Source: Dissophora ornata
Taxonomy: Eukaryota; Mortierellomycota; Mortierellomycetes; Mortierellales; Mortierellaceae
Length of the DNA: 40,177 nucleotides
Direction: 5' to 3'
Assembly: GCA_025201705.1 (NCBI GenBank)
Contig: MU616811.1
Span: 1-40,177, forward strand
Made by a program: the position numbers and the translations under genes. Below the pieces are notes generated by a model. That model was given only the letters and a program-made list of their open reading frames with translations, did not search any database and was not told the DNA's origin. Shown here in pieces: positions 26,136 through 36,875 of the stretch (its first letter is position 1; each line of letters starts with the position of its first letter).

Positions 26136-28759
26136 TTATGGCTTTGACTTGACATTCGACTTGAGATAAAAATTCAGCGAGATGGCTGTGAGCAAACATA
26201 CGCACATCAGCGTAGGCATCAGAGGCTCATCTATTCAAACGCAAAGATATGTCAGTCATCTGTATTAGTATGCCATTGAACATCATCGCATCACAATAAT
26301 ATCAAAGGGCAGTTTCGCCCTTGGAATGTTCACATACCATATGGACCAGGGTCCTTGTTTCGCAGCATCGTCAAGCGCCTCTCATACAGCCAGATCGCGT
26401 AGACGAGCGTGACCAGCGCCGTAACAGCCAAGAGAACACCGGCAAATCGTCCAATATTGTCACCAGCATTGAAGAGGCCAACCCCGAGGGTACCCAAAAG
26501 AACCGCAAAGTTCATCCACTTGAGGAAAGTACGCTCGTTAGCAAAGAAGACCTTAGCCTCGACCTTGAGAGTGCCAACAATCTTCTTGGGCTTCGGTGGG
26601 ATAATCTTGATCTGGGGGACAGAGTCGTTATTGTCACTGGGACCAAGCAGCGGACTTGTCTCGCGCGAATCTTTGGCCTTTCCTGACTTTCTAAACACAC
26701 CTCCGAGCCCTTTAAATCCAAACGATTTTTTCCCGATGCTGCTGGCTCTAGATGCAGGCTTCGAAGTTGCACCATATTGGTCGTGTCCGTTCTGTCCGTA
26801 TTGCGAATCGACAAAAATGTCCATCGACTTTTGCTTGCCCTTTGATCGCGTGCTCGCTCCGTTCTCCGACTCTGATCTGGATACGATGGAGGATCGTCGA
26901 CTATTGATGCTGTGGATGTCTGCTGTCGATCCGGCTCTGCTGATCGACGGCGTGTTTGCCGGCAACTGACCCCTCATGGAATCTGGGGTACGGGCAGTCT
27001 CTTTCTCGAGCTGAGCAAGCCAGAAAGGCAGAAGGGCCACGTGGCTCTCCAAGAGTACCGCTACACCATGGACATACTTAGAAAAGGATTCTGCAGACTC
27101 GACCAAGTGGCTGTTCATGAGCTCCACGACCCATGAGGGTGTAGCTTTGCCAGCAGGCAGCTCCAGCTTGACTTCCAGGATCGCGTAGTTGAATCGCGTC
27201 ATGTCTTGTTCGTAGGCTGTCTTAGGTCCCATGGGATAATCAATGTCCATGCGACGCCAGTGATTGCCGGACCGGGTGGTGCTGTCCAGGTTATCTTCGC
27301 GGATCATGCGAAGATCAGTGTCAAGTGAGAGACGGACTCTCTTGTCGCCTGGAATCTGGAATGCTGTTCTGTTGTAGACGGTCCTGAGAACTAGCATGGG
27401 TCAATTCACAAATAGCACAAGAGTTAATCGGGCGTCCTGAACTGCATCGTTCCAGAGGCTGGCACGAAGCGAGGAATCTCATGTACCTGGCTTAAGCTTC
27501 ATATCGACGATGCACTTTTGCACATCCTTGACAGTCTCCTCAAACTGCTCAATTTCGGCGGGGGACTTGACTCCTTGCTCACGCAGTTTGGCAATTTGGC
27601 GGTCCATTGTGTACTCTCCCGTCAAGAATGCGTTGACATACTTCTCCTTGATAGAGAAACGGTCGTGGTATTCTCCAAACTTGTTGATTTCATGGTGGAT
27701 CTTGCGCTCCACAAAGATTTCATTGTTGGATGGACTTCCGTACCAGCGCAGTCGAATGGCCTGGGCGCCTTCCGTGCGCTCTAGCTTGCTGTTGTAGAGA
27801 TCGAATGCAGAGTTATCGAGGTAGACTGAGGAAAGTGACGGGTCAAGAGACTCGGCTGTGTTGGGTCCTCGAGGGGTATAGAGAATGACTGGCAAATGCT
27901 TTAGGACGGTGGTCTTGACCTCCATGACATTATCTGGGTGTACCCAAAACTTGAACGACTTGCGGTCGAGTCCTTCCTGGCTGGCCATTACAGCGAGAGC
28001 CGAGGGTGTAATGGGCGTGCCAATAGGCAGGGATTCAGCCCCAAGAGAATGGTAGAGCTTGGAGAGTCGCACAACGAGCGAGTCAAAGTTGACGTTGTAG
28101 AATGCGCGCGACTTGAGCTGAACCATGAAGACAGGCCGGAGTTTGTATGGAACATTTTTCTGTTTGCGATGTATCGTCAAATGGGCACAGGGTTGTATGA
28201 GAGGTGAGAAAGTTTGCAATCAATGGAATAGCAGCATGTCAGAGAACAGAAGCGGTAGCACCTACGTCGTGCTTCTTGACAATCTTGAGGAAACCGGCAT
28301 AGTTGGTTCTACAGTATTTTGAGAGTTGATTGACTTCGTCTGTGATCTCAGTAATGTTGGAAGTCAAGGTCTCGATCGCCTTTTGGTTGTATGCTTCCTG
28401 GAATGTAGCAACACGCAATTCGGCCTTGGTCGTCCTCTCCTGAAGCTCCTCGAACTTTGAGTTCACAAAGTCAAACACCTAGGCGATCGAATCAGAAACG
28501 AGTACGCGACAGTCGCGGCGAACGATTTAGGTCGCATTCGGAACAAGAGCACGGGAACAGTCTAGAGCTTGCGGTACTAGTCTGTTACCTTGGTCAAATC
28601 GCTATCCAGAGTCTGTCCAAAGATGCCTTCGTCGCGCTCAGTCCAGCCTGCAGGCTTGGAAAGACCTTCCTCAAGCTGCTTCTTCAATGCATTGTATTGC
28701 ACATAGTTGTCCGACCATGTGGGGTAGATTGAGTCTTGGAGATTGTCCCCAAATTTCAT
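26136..28759 (-). CDS. VTC4: vacuolar transporter chaperone, polyphosphate polymerase (SPX-TTM-VTC1 type)
   Basis: Five exons (28589-28759, 28266-28478, 27487-28159, 26338-27390, 26136-26230) join in frame to 734 aa. The VTC complex makes polyphosphate from ATP and moves it into the vacuole or acidocalcisomes. The start MKFGDNL and the KIVKKHDK motif mark an SPX domain, which senses inositol pyrophosphates. The central tunnel domain shows YWVHPDN-like FWVHPDN, AIRLRWYG, FVERKIHHE, RFSIKEKYVNAFL, LRTVYNRTAFQIPGD, RVRLSLDTDL..IRED, WRRMDI and YAILEVKLE, so the basic and acidic residues of the active tunnel appear present, favouring a Vtc4-like catalytic subunit over Vtc2/3. A Ser-rich linker follows, then three TM segments, the last in the short final exon (GPYDEPLMPTLMCV..LNFYLK). 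The Vtc4 versus Vtc2/3 choice is inference. Confidence 0.9.
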
Positions 28760-30219
28760 GATGAATAAGGCAGAAGTAAGGTCGATGTGGCGTGGGGATT
28801 TGGAGAGGAGGACCTTGATATGGAGGCAGAAGAGGAATGTGGAATTGAAGCAAGGTAAGGAAAGAATGGAGTAGAATGCCAACTCGAACAGCGAAGAAAA
28901 GACAGCTATTTTTTGTATTCCTGTCGGAGACTGTTTGCATAATTTTTTATCTTTTTGGCACTTTCGTCGTTGATCTACGCATGAGTGGCGCCTACTTGAA
29001 ATGACCCCCACAGTCCCACAATGTGCTCAGAATAGTCATGGGTCTCATTCGGACCCCTTTCGCCAGCATGGCTAACCGTGGCCGATGGGTTTGAGCAGTG
29101 CTGAGAGGATATCACTCCCATCATCCATGTCGACTAACCTCTATCTCTGCCTTCATCTGCCGATAGACGATCACTCTTGCAACGGCAGACTAGATCAGCG
29201 ATGGCGATCTAAAAGGCGGACCCGTCCACCGACTCCGACATGTGTGCAGCTTATTTTGAAGCTCATCCATCTCCAATCGTGTCTGCGTGTCAATTGGCAC
29301 GTTTCTTGGGAACACGAACTATATCTGTCCACTCAACACACACCACTGCAAAACGTGCTCTCCGATACACAGTGTGCCATCGTAATCGACGCCCATTGCT
29401 CTTCTAATCATGCAAACCGCTAGACAGGGCACAAAGCGCACTTTTGAACTTTTATCTAGGTTTTTACGGTTGTGTCATCAATATGAGTCGCCTTTCCGGA
29501 ATCACAGAAAGCCTTTTCTTCATAGTTGCGCCTATGGAACCATCAAAAACAACAGTTTCTGGTTCGCGTTGTCATCAGGAAAATCATCGAGGATTTTAAA
29601 GCACACTTCCTATATTTTGTCAACCAAGGAAAGTGCAAGACGCGAGGAAGAATTGATGCGCTGAACACTGCAACTTCGCTTTATGTATATGTCTGTGTAC
29701 ATGAACTGTTCATCCAAAAAAACATGCTGCCAGCAGCACTTCAAATAATTCAGATTCAGTCTTTGTTCCGCTCTCCTGTAATACCCGTGACCCTCAACAC
29801 AGCTACAATTCATACCCAGCTACTACCAAACAATCACGGCGTAGTCCACCGAAGCAACTATACTCACGCAGCAGGGAGGACGCTTGGGTAGGAAGAAGCA
29901 GCTCCAGGTTGCCTGCCCACCCAAATTTCAATCTGATAGATCGGACACGAATCCAGGTTCTACTCAGACGCACCAAAACACACTAATAGAAAAAGGTGAT
30001 TCGATCCCCTAAATTTCAACTCTGCTGACCTTTAACGTGGGTATGGCATACATCTATTTGTCTACTGTTACCTGGACACATTTATTTCCAAACTTTGATC
30101 CCTGCACCAAAGGGGACCAAAACAAAAAGGAAACAACAAAAAAAAAAAAAAAACACACACATACACAAACACACACACACTCCACACAACTTCATTGCAT
30201 ACTTGGAGCATTATTCGCA
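28760..30219. other. divergent intergenic region VTC / ALB1
   Basis: These 1.46 kb lie between the divergent VTC and ALB1 starts. I see no conserved coding frame; several 80-145-codon open frames (about 29085-29891) look random. Contents: CT/GA-rich VTC leader (28760-28880), and just before the ALB1 ATG an A run (30138-30153) followed by CA-dinucleotide repeats to about 30182, which would lie in the ALB1 5' UTR. Confidence 0.5.
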
Positions 30220-30752
30220 ATGGTCACCCGCAACAACATTCAAAGACCCAAATTCAACCTTCAGAAGCTTGGCCGTGTTAGGAAGCAAGCTTTGAAAAGC
30301 AATGCTACGTCCTACAAGTCTATCGTCTCGACCAACATTCAGCATGTCCGACGCATCTCTAAAAAGAAGGCACAGCAGAAAGGAACGCAGCTGAAGCATA
30401 TCATGGATTCGGCTCTGGTCAAGGCTGGAGGCGTTAGGGAGGCCACAATGAAGGGTAAATTCAGCAATCTTGGACACAAGTTCTAGTTGAAATATCTGGT
30501 CTTTAGCTTGGCGAGACACTAGCAACATAACTAACCATGTGCTGCAATTGATCTTTACATTGAATAGAAGCAGTTGCCGAGAAGGAGGAGGTCACGATCA
30601 AGAAGGCTGTTCCATTTGGCCCAGGAACGACACTGGGCGCTCCCTCTGGTATGAATATTATCAAAAGGATAGGATTGACCAGTCTTGTTTTAGTGTGTAA
30701 ATGCGATCCAAACCAACCATGCATACTCTTCTGTTTCATGTCTATAGCCTAA
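30220..30752 (+). CDS. ALB1: Alb1-like 60S pre-ribosome shuttling factor
   Basis: Three exons (30220-30454, 30568-30648, 30748-30752) give a 106-aa, very basic protein. Alb1 binds Arx1 on pre-60S ribosomal particles during nuclear export and cytoplasmic maturation. Evidence: an N-terminus with the family pattern (TRNNIQRPKF), a basic body with SKKKAQQKG, and above all the C-terminal GPGTTLGAPSA*, matching the conserved G-x-GTTLG-x-P end of Alb1. The last intron splits the final Ala codon, so exon 3 contributes only the last two bases of that codon and the stop. Shorter than yeast Alb1 (about 175 aa). It sits 340 bp upstream of the capping enzyme on the same strand. Confidence 0.82.
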
Positions 30753-31093
30753 GCGATGGAAGAGAATCGTTGTGAAAAAACGTTGGAGAGTCGAGTCGAA
30801 AAGAGGAATCGATATCAATTGCATCTGCATCTGCCCTGTATTTTGTACCATAACCCGTTTAAAATAATAAATTATTATTATTATTATTCCAATAAACATG
30901 GAGTTTTTGAACCTGGCATTTCCTTGACTGTTTGTGAAGACTGAATTTTGCTTAACCTGGTGTGTGTGACCTGCACCAGAGGACAGGAACAAGTGGCTGA
31001 GCAGCACAACTACAACTCTACTTGGGCTTCATATCCACTTGCATTTTTAACTCATTCCCTTAACCCCTCTGCGTGTGCCGGTTCAGCAACAGG
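30753..31093. other. intergenic region ALB1 / capping enzyme
   Basis: 341 bases between two genes on the same strand. The left part is the ALB1 3' UTR with AATAAA at 30866-30871 and an ATT triplet run just after it (30870-30888). The right part must hold the capping-enzyme promoter; I see no TATA box. Confidence 0.5.
30866..30871 (+). terminator. polyadenylation signal of ALB1
   Basis: AATAAA 114 bases after the ALB1 stop, followed directly by an ATT repeat. Confidence 0.45.
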
Positions 31094-33181
31094 ATGCCAG
31101 CCGATTCGCTTATCCCCGACATTCCAGGGGTACCTGTTGATCCTAGAATGGAAAACATGCTTCGCGAGCGAATTTGCAGTGTCATTGGCATCAATGGCAA
31201 CAGGTACTGCGGTCTATTTCCATTCAGGTTCAGAAACGACGCATTTGTTTAAGGTCAAGGTACTGCTGCTGACGAACGAGGACCATTTTCTTGCTAGATT
31301 CATCGGTAATAACCCCAGGGCGGCCTCAATTGTGGATTTGTGATCAAAATCCATATCAGCCAATCGCTAGAAGATGGCGCTAACTTTTAACGCCTCTATC
31401 AACTATCTCCTATAACTCAGGTGCCCAGCCTGTCAGCTTCACTCGCAACACCTTAAATGAGCTGAAGTCGGAAGAGTAAGTTATTGCGAAGTCCGATATG
31501 GCCCATTTTTTCCCCCCAGAAGCTGCGAGCATTGTTCAAAAGCAATCCATCGCGGTTCAGAAGTCCTTGAATGATTTACGAACTAAATTTGCGTTGGTTT
31601 TGTTTATGATGCAGCTACTTTGTCTCCGAAAAGTCGGATGGCGTTCGCGTTCTTTTGTACTGCGTCCTTCACGAAAATGGCCAGCAGCAGGTTTTCCTAG
31701 TACGATACTCTTGGACATGCTGTTGGAATGTACTTTAACTTTCATATATCCCGCTGACTGACTTCCACGACATTAATCCTCTTGACAATGCCAGGTAGAT
31801 CGCAAAAACAAATTCAACTATGTCCCACAATTGAGATTCCCGGTGGCAAACGATGCTACTGTGTTCCACAATGATACAATCGTCGATGGGGAACTCGTCA
31901 TGGATCGGGAGCCAAATGGGCAGTTGTCGGTCCGATATCTGGCGTTCGATCTTTTGGCGTACCGTGGCACAAGCATCATCTCCAAACCCTTGACCAGCCG
32001 CTTGGGAGTAAGCTAGCGCGATCAACATATTACATGTCGGATCGCCATGAGTCAATGCGTGAGTTGCAAGCGACCTCTAGTACTAATGGATATTGGATAT
32101 TCCACCAACACGTTTGTAGAGGTTGCAAGCCGAGTTTATCACTCCTTACAGGGAAATGATTAATGCTCATCCGCAGTTCATGCAAACACAGCCCTTCAAG
32201 TAAGAACATCTAGGACTTGTAAGCAAAGTTTGTTGTAGAATGCGCACTCTGTGGTATCTTACGTAACCCATACGTTGTATCTCTCTGAACGTGATGATAG
32301 AGTGAGCTTGAAGGAGATGAATCTGTCGTACGGAATCGAGAAGGTGTTCAGAGAGGTTATCCCGAACTTGAAGCACGGCAATGACGGACTCATCTTTACA
32401 TCCTCGGTTGCTCCTTACGTACCCTCAACGAACATCAAAATGTATATGGATAAAATCAACGAAGTCGGAATGTTAGAATTGTTATTGGTCATCTTTTCAT
32501 GCAATGATAACCTGACTAATATCTTAATTTCTCGTCCATAGGCTAAAGTGGAAACCGCCTAGCGAAAATACAGCCGACTTCAAACTCTCACTCTCGTTCC
32601 AGCAGCAGAATGGTGCTCAAGACCGCAGTCAAAAACCAAAATTCGTTCTTCTTCAATGGCAGGGTGGCCAAGAATACTCTGTCTTTGGAGAAATGGTTGT
32701 TGATGATGAGCAATGGGAGAGGTAAGGAATACGCAGAACACTTAGCTTGAAGCATAGCTAAAGCCATCTTATCTGTGCTGACAAACCAATTCACAAACTG
32801 GAATGCAATTAGCTGGAAGGCCACATCAACGCAGCTGCACAACAGAGTCGTTGAGGTGAATTATTCACCGAATGACCAGAGTTGGCGGTTTTTCAGGTTT
32901 AGAGATGACAAGGAGCATGGCAACCACTCCTCTGTTGTCCGAAAGGTTGTTGAAAGTATTCGGGATGGTGTTGAGGCCAATGATGTAAGATTGCACAAAA
33001 ATTTCCCATTCGGCCTCCCATGCCACACTAAAATATCACACAAAACAAAGTATATCGCAACGTTAATCAATATTTATTTCCTATTTCTTATACTATACAG
33101 CTGCTTGAAGCTCAGGATAGCATAAAGGCGGCCTGGAAGGAACGAGAGCGCATGGCTAGAGAAGCGCAGCGCCGGCAGTAG
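31094..33181 (+). CDS. CEG1: mRNA-capping guanylyltransferase (capping enzyme alpha subunit)
   Basis: This nuclear enzyme transfers GMP from GTP to diphosphate-ended pre-mRNA through a covalent lysyl-GMP. Ten exons chain in frame: 31094-31203, 31298-31305 (8 nt), 31421-31475, 31615-31699, 31795-32007, 32120-32199, 32301-32441, 32542-32721, 32813-32984, 33101-33181, total 374 aa (S. pombe Pce1 402). Nucleotidyltransferase motifs: I, EKSDGVR with catalytic Lys64; III, VDGELVMD; IIIa, YLAFDLLAYRG; IV, DGLIFTS; V, LKWKPP; then the OB-fold with FRDDKEHGNH, the usual motif VI position. There is no triphosphatase domain, as expected in fungi where that activity is a separate subunit. The start MPADSLIPDIPG is the first ATG that leads into the conserved region. 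The 8-nt exon is required to keep frame and restores RFIGAQPVSF. Confidence 0.93.
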
Positions 33182-33221
33182 ATGAGAGCATGTGGGAATG
33201 GAGAGTCAATGTTATAGAGAC

Positions 33222-33227
33222 AATAAA
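33222..33227 (+). terminator. polyadenylation signal of the capping-enzyme gene
   Basis: AATAAA 41 bases after the stop codon in AT-rich DNA. Confidence 0.5.
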
Positions 33228-34341
33228 TTATCAAATACAGTGGCGACAAGTACATGAACGCTAATTAGACATGAAGAAGTGGAATGGATCATGAATGTGT
33301 AACAATCATATCACTTGCTTCTGTGTTGAAACGCAGTATAATACCGTATTGAGAAGAACCCGGGGCACTGACGCTGGAGAGTTCTAGACCCACGGAACTG
33401 TTGTGAATTGTAATCTACTACGCAGTGAGTTCTATTTTTGGCATATCAGACCCTGGGACGCGACGCGTGGTGTAACGTACCATATGCACCGTATGTTTGC
33501 GCCCACGGCTAGAACACAGCCGTGACAACACTCTCTTTCGGTCCGAGATCTACATGTTGCGTGGGTATTCCTGTCCAGGTCCCTCTCCACATGCAGCGCT
33601 GGTGCTGCGAATAGACTAGCAGACCATGTTCACGAGCTCTGTATGTATCACATCATGTTTGACAATATGATGCATATTTGTACCTTGTTTTTATCATGCA
33701 GCAACATTCGCGTTCCTCTTTGTTTGTCGCACGGACGAAAGGGCAGCAACCATGTTTTTTCAGAGAGTGCCCTTCCACGCACAAATGGATGTCATGTTTT
33801 ACACCTTTGTCATCTCTGAGCTATAATCATCGGTTCCGCCATCGCAGACTCAAAGGGCATCATGTGTGTGCAAGCCAACTGCAAATAGATGCAAATGCCA
33901 GATTTGTGAGATATTTTTACCCCAACCCTTTGTTTCGTACTCTTCCTGCCCCTCACTTTCACTCCTCCGTCTTGCGACCTGTGTCTGCATTGATGCGATG
34001 CCGAGACAAAAATAGGTGATGCCGTCTTTCTTAATCGCACCACTGGAAATATGACCAACATTGGCTACAGCTTTGTGTATTTTTTTCGGCAGATTGGCTG
34101 ACATGAAGTGTCAGTTCAAATAAGAACGGAAAGATCAAGACGAATGCACTTACAATTTCAGCAAAGCTTTTGACGAGTTTGGCAAGGGAGCGGTAAGAAG
34201 TTGGTCGGCTGTTATTTCTTGGCGACTGTAACAGTAACGATTATTAGCGGAGTGCCCCATTTGGATATGGTCCACAACAAAACTGAAAATAGAAGACTCA
34301 AGCGCCGTGCCAGGAGTTGCTTCTGCCCACACCGGGTCGGA

Positions 34342-34349
34342 TATAAATA
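34342..34349 (+). promoter_or_regulatory. TATA box of the small secreted protein gene
   Basis: TATAAATA, 84 bases before the last base of the leader, followed by a CT-rich and CACCC-rich 5' UTR with ACCACCAAG. Position is typical of a fungal TATA promoter, often seen at regulated or highly expressed genes. Confidence 0.6.
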
Positions 34350-34432
34350 AGGTGAGTTGTTTTATTATTCCTTCTCATCCCCACCGCTCCCAACAAACTT
34401 AACACACCCAACCACCAAGATCAGTGCCTCCA

Positions 34433-34864
34433 ATGTACGCGCGTTCTCTCCTCACCTTTGTGCTCCTCGCTTTCTGCGCCCTCAGCACCGTCCTGGCTAG
34501 TCCACCACCCCACCCTTCAACAAACATCCTATCGGTGACCTCGCCCACTTTCGACTCGGTCTACCACGTCGGCCAAGATGTCCATGTCAAGATCTCGATC
34601 GTCAATGGAACTGCAGGCGCACTCTACAAAGCCAACCCCAAGGTCAATATTCTCCTGCAGAAGAACATCCGTCTCCCGTTGTTGAACGTCCAAGTCGGCT
34701 CCATCTCTGCCCGCACCCTGTATCATGATGGCTTCAAGTTCAAGGTCGACAAGAAGTACTTGATCAAAGAGCAGGCGAATGTTCCTTTCCGTGTCCGCAC
34801 CTCATTCGACCTCGGCACTCTTGGTGGATTTGCCGACTCGCCCTCTTTCAAGCTGGTCAAGTAA
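34433..34864 (+). CDS. small secreted protein
   Basis: A single-exon ORF of 143 aa. I chose the ATG at 34433 because it is followed at once by a classic signal peptide: MYARS, a hydrophobic core (LLTFVLLAFCALSTVLA) and a likely cleavage after VLA-S at about residue 23. The mature part is about 120 aa, has no cysteine, and reads as beta-rich: NILSVTSPTFDSVYHVGQDV resembles the opening strand of the Kre9/Knh1-type or Ig-like domains of fungal secreted proteins. One N-glycosylation sequon (NGT) is present. No GPI signal is visible at the C-terminus. Function unknown; probably extracellular or cell-wall associated. C-ending codons and a TATA box suggest strong expression. Confidence 0.85.
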   Translation: MYARSLLTFVLLAFCALSTVLASPPPHPSTNILSVTSPTFDSVYHVGQDVHVKISIVNGTAGALYKANPKVNILLQKNIRLPLLNVQVGSISARTLYHDGFKFKVDKKYLIKEQANVPFRVRTSFDLGTLGGFADSPSFKLVK

Positions 34865-34908
34865 AACGAAATTTATTGCGGAAATGTACAAGTTTTATTC
34901 AGCTCCTG

Positions 34909-34914
34909 AATAAA
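34909..34914 (+). terminator. polyadenylation signal of the small secreted protein gene
   Basis: AATAAA 44 bases after the stop codon. Confidence 0.55.
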
Positions 34915-35119
34915 CTTATAGATTTAACTTTTGGACGCGACGTGCTGGACCGTGCGTATGTACAGCTCCCACCCTTGGGTGCTCTAGACACCATGACATT
35001 TTTTTTTTATATTTACAACAGTGTCTCTCTAGTGCAATAGTGCCTCCCCGTCTCCTATTGCTGAAACTGCACATTTCAAATTGGTGGGAAGGTAGTTTTG
35101 GCCACCAATCAAGGCAGCT

Positions 35120-36370
35120 TGCCTGACATGGCTACAAAATCCATAGCCAGCGCTCTCTAGGCCGTGGTACCATTGTCAACTCTTTGGCCCTTTCCAAACT
35201 GTGGCGTGCTCTAGGTCACGCAGCCATCTAAGTTCTTTCTCCAGAAAGTCCAAACACGAGTTCGGCGATTCTGTTGTGCTTTCAAGCCTACTGCGTCGTG
35301 GCGCATCATATGCTTACCGAGATCACGGCTTAGGCGTGATTGACGTTTCAATCCAGACACTGGACTTCCAGCTCCAACACTTGCGCGGTACGGTCTCTCC
35401 TGCTCCTAGTCTCAGAAGACCGATCCTTCTCACTCTCCTGAGAACCTACTTGGCGCTGCCTAACCTCCTGTCGGGTATCATTGCGCCTCTTCAACTTGAA
35501 GCACGCCGAGAAAGTTGTTCATCAACTCCCCGAATATCAATCAATGAAACTCTGAATCCACACGCTCTCCCTCAGTCAGAGGCCTTCTTGGCCACGCCGC
35601 TCTACTGGCGGATACAACCGCTCCCTCCCCACGAGACTGTACCCGATACACGGTTGGAGAAGTCTTCCGATATGGCCCTCGAACTAGCCAAATCTCTGTC
35701 CGCAGTAAACCCGACAGTGAGGCGACTAGGTACAGAAATTCCTTTACTCCGAAAGTCAGAGTCTATGCAACGCTCCTGTGTCCTTTGATAGATGCTGGGG
35801 ACGATACAGCGCAACGCATCTTGAATCTCCCACTACACCATCCCTCCACGACGCTACCGCGCAAGCAAATCACTCTAGATGGGGCCACATCCAAAAATCT
35901 ACGGGTATTCTTCCAGGTCCCTGCTTCCACAGTCGAGAGACATGGTAGTAGTACATACTGGAAAAGGTTCTGGCAAGCGAAAATCCTATACTTTGCTCGG
36001 ACAATATGGCGGAGAGCCATCCACAACAAGTTGGCTACAGCAGAAATGACGACGCGTTCCCAGCCCTGCTTGCTGTCAATGTGGTTGGGCAACGGAAGAC
36101 AAGGACCTTATGCTCTTCTTATATCCTACCTTACGGACATTACTTCTAAGTTTATGTGGAGCGACCGAGACCTCTGTGCTCCAATTCAGCGGACACGGCC
36201 CCGCATAACCACCAAACTCGAATACCAACTCCATCTTACAGTGTCCCAAGGGATATAGCAAATACACTGCGCCTTTGTCTTTGACAACCACCATTCCAAT
36301 CGACAAGATGGCTAAATGGAAGGATGGCTCTCCGCAAACACTCTTGGAGCAAGCGACTAAAAAAAAAAGC
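35120..36370 (+). mobile_element. degenerate 3' part of a LINE-type (non-LTR) retrotransposon
   Basis: Fragments of one LINE ORF2 C-terminal region appear in order on the plus strand but in different frames. At about 35160 is the post-reverse-transcriptase segment GRGTIVNSLALSKLWRAL. From 35280 is a GLGVIDVSIQTLDFQLQHL segment, matching the usual GLG-LD-Q-ALQ pattern. At 35950-36060 is YWKRFWQAKILYFARTIWRR followed by HNKLATAE, the W-R-LHNKL-TAE signature before the C-terminal zinc-binding motif. The CX2C part then continues in another frame near 36070. A 10-base A run at 36359-36368 may be the remnant tail. Several frameshifts and stops make it non-functional. The reverse transcriptase core and 5' end are absent, as in a 5'-truncated insertion. 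Boundaries approximate. Confidence 0.7.
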
Positions 36371-36875
36371 TTTCAAGAGGAAGCTCATCTCGTCATATTT
36401 TACAATCATAATCCTCAGTCTTTTTCTACGCGGGATTTTTTAGTCTATCAATAAAATCGATATGTTTTTTGTGCGTCGATCATGTCTGGTGCAATTTTAA
36501 ACTGTACAAAAACTAGAAACGTCCTTTTTCGTTGAGTGTGTTAACACATTGTCATCCCTGTTCCAACTGTTGCCGTTGTCATTGTGGTCATTGTGTTTAC
36601 AGCTGCTGACCAGGATGGGGACAGGTCAAACTAAAGCATGAACATGGGCTTTGTTAATAGCATCTGATTGACCTGTTTCCAGTCTCAACATGTTTATGCC
36701 AACGCCGTTCCCGTCCCTTCCCTGGCGAAGAAATCACGGAAGGAGCAAGAGGAGGAAGGAGGAGGGAGTATTCTTTTATTGTTGCGTTATTCAACACAGA
36801 TCTGAAGCAATATGATGACAATTTCAAGCTTCCTGCAACAACCAGTAAGAGTGAACAAGCTTTAATTTTGGCAGC
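36371..36875. other. intergenic region after the LINE remnant
   Basis: About 500 bases of AT-rich DNA with no recognisable coding frame, between the LINE remnant and the 3' end of the nuclease-like pseudogene. I see nothing specific beyond a purine-rich GGAGG stretch near 36740-36770. Confidence 0.5.

Larger units (their letters stand above)
33182..34432. other. intergenic region with one ambiguous minus-strand signal
   Basis: 1.25 kb without a confident gene. On the minus strand near 34150-34232 a branch-point-like GCTAAT, an acceptor TTACAG, an open stretch (SYRSLAKLVKSFAEI) and a GTAAGT donor look like an internal exon. The next candidate exon near 34100 (ANLPKKIHKAVANVGHI) is one base out of phase, and no start exon is visible. 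It may be a gene remnant. The right end is the promoter of the small secreted protein, with a TATA box at 34342. Confidence 0.4.

Noticed and set aside
29085..29891. Several plus-strand frames of 84-121 codons upstream of ALB1
   Set aside because: No conserved motif, no consistent splice chain, and AT-rich random-looking composition.
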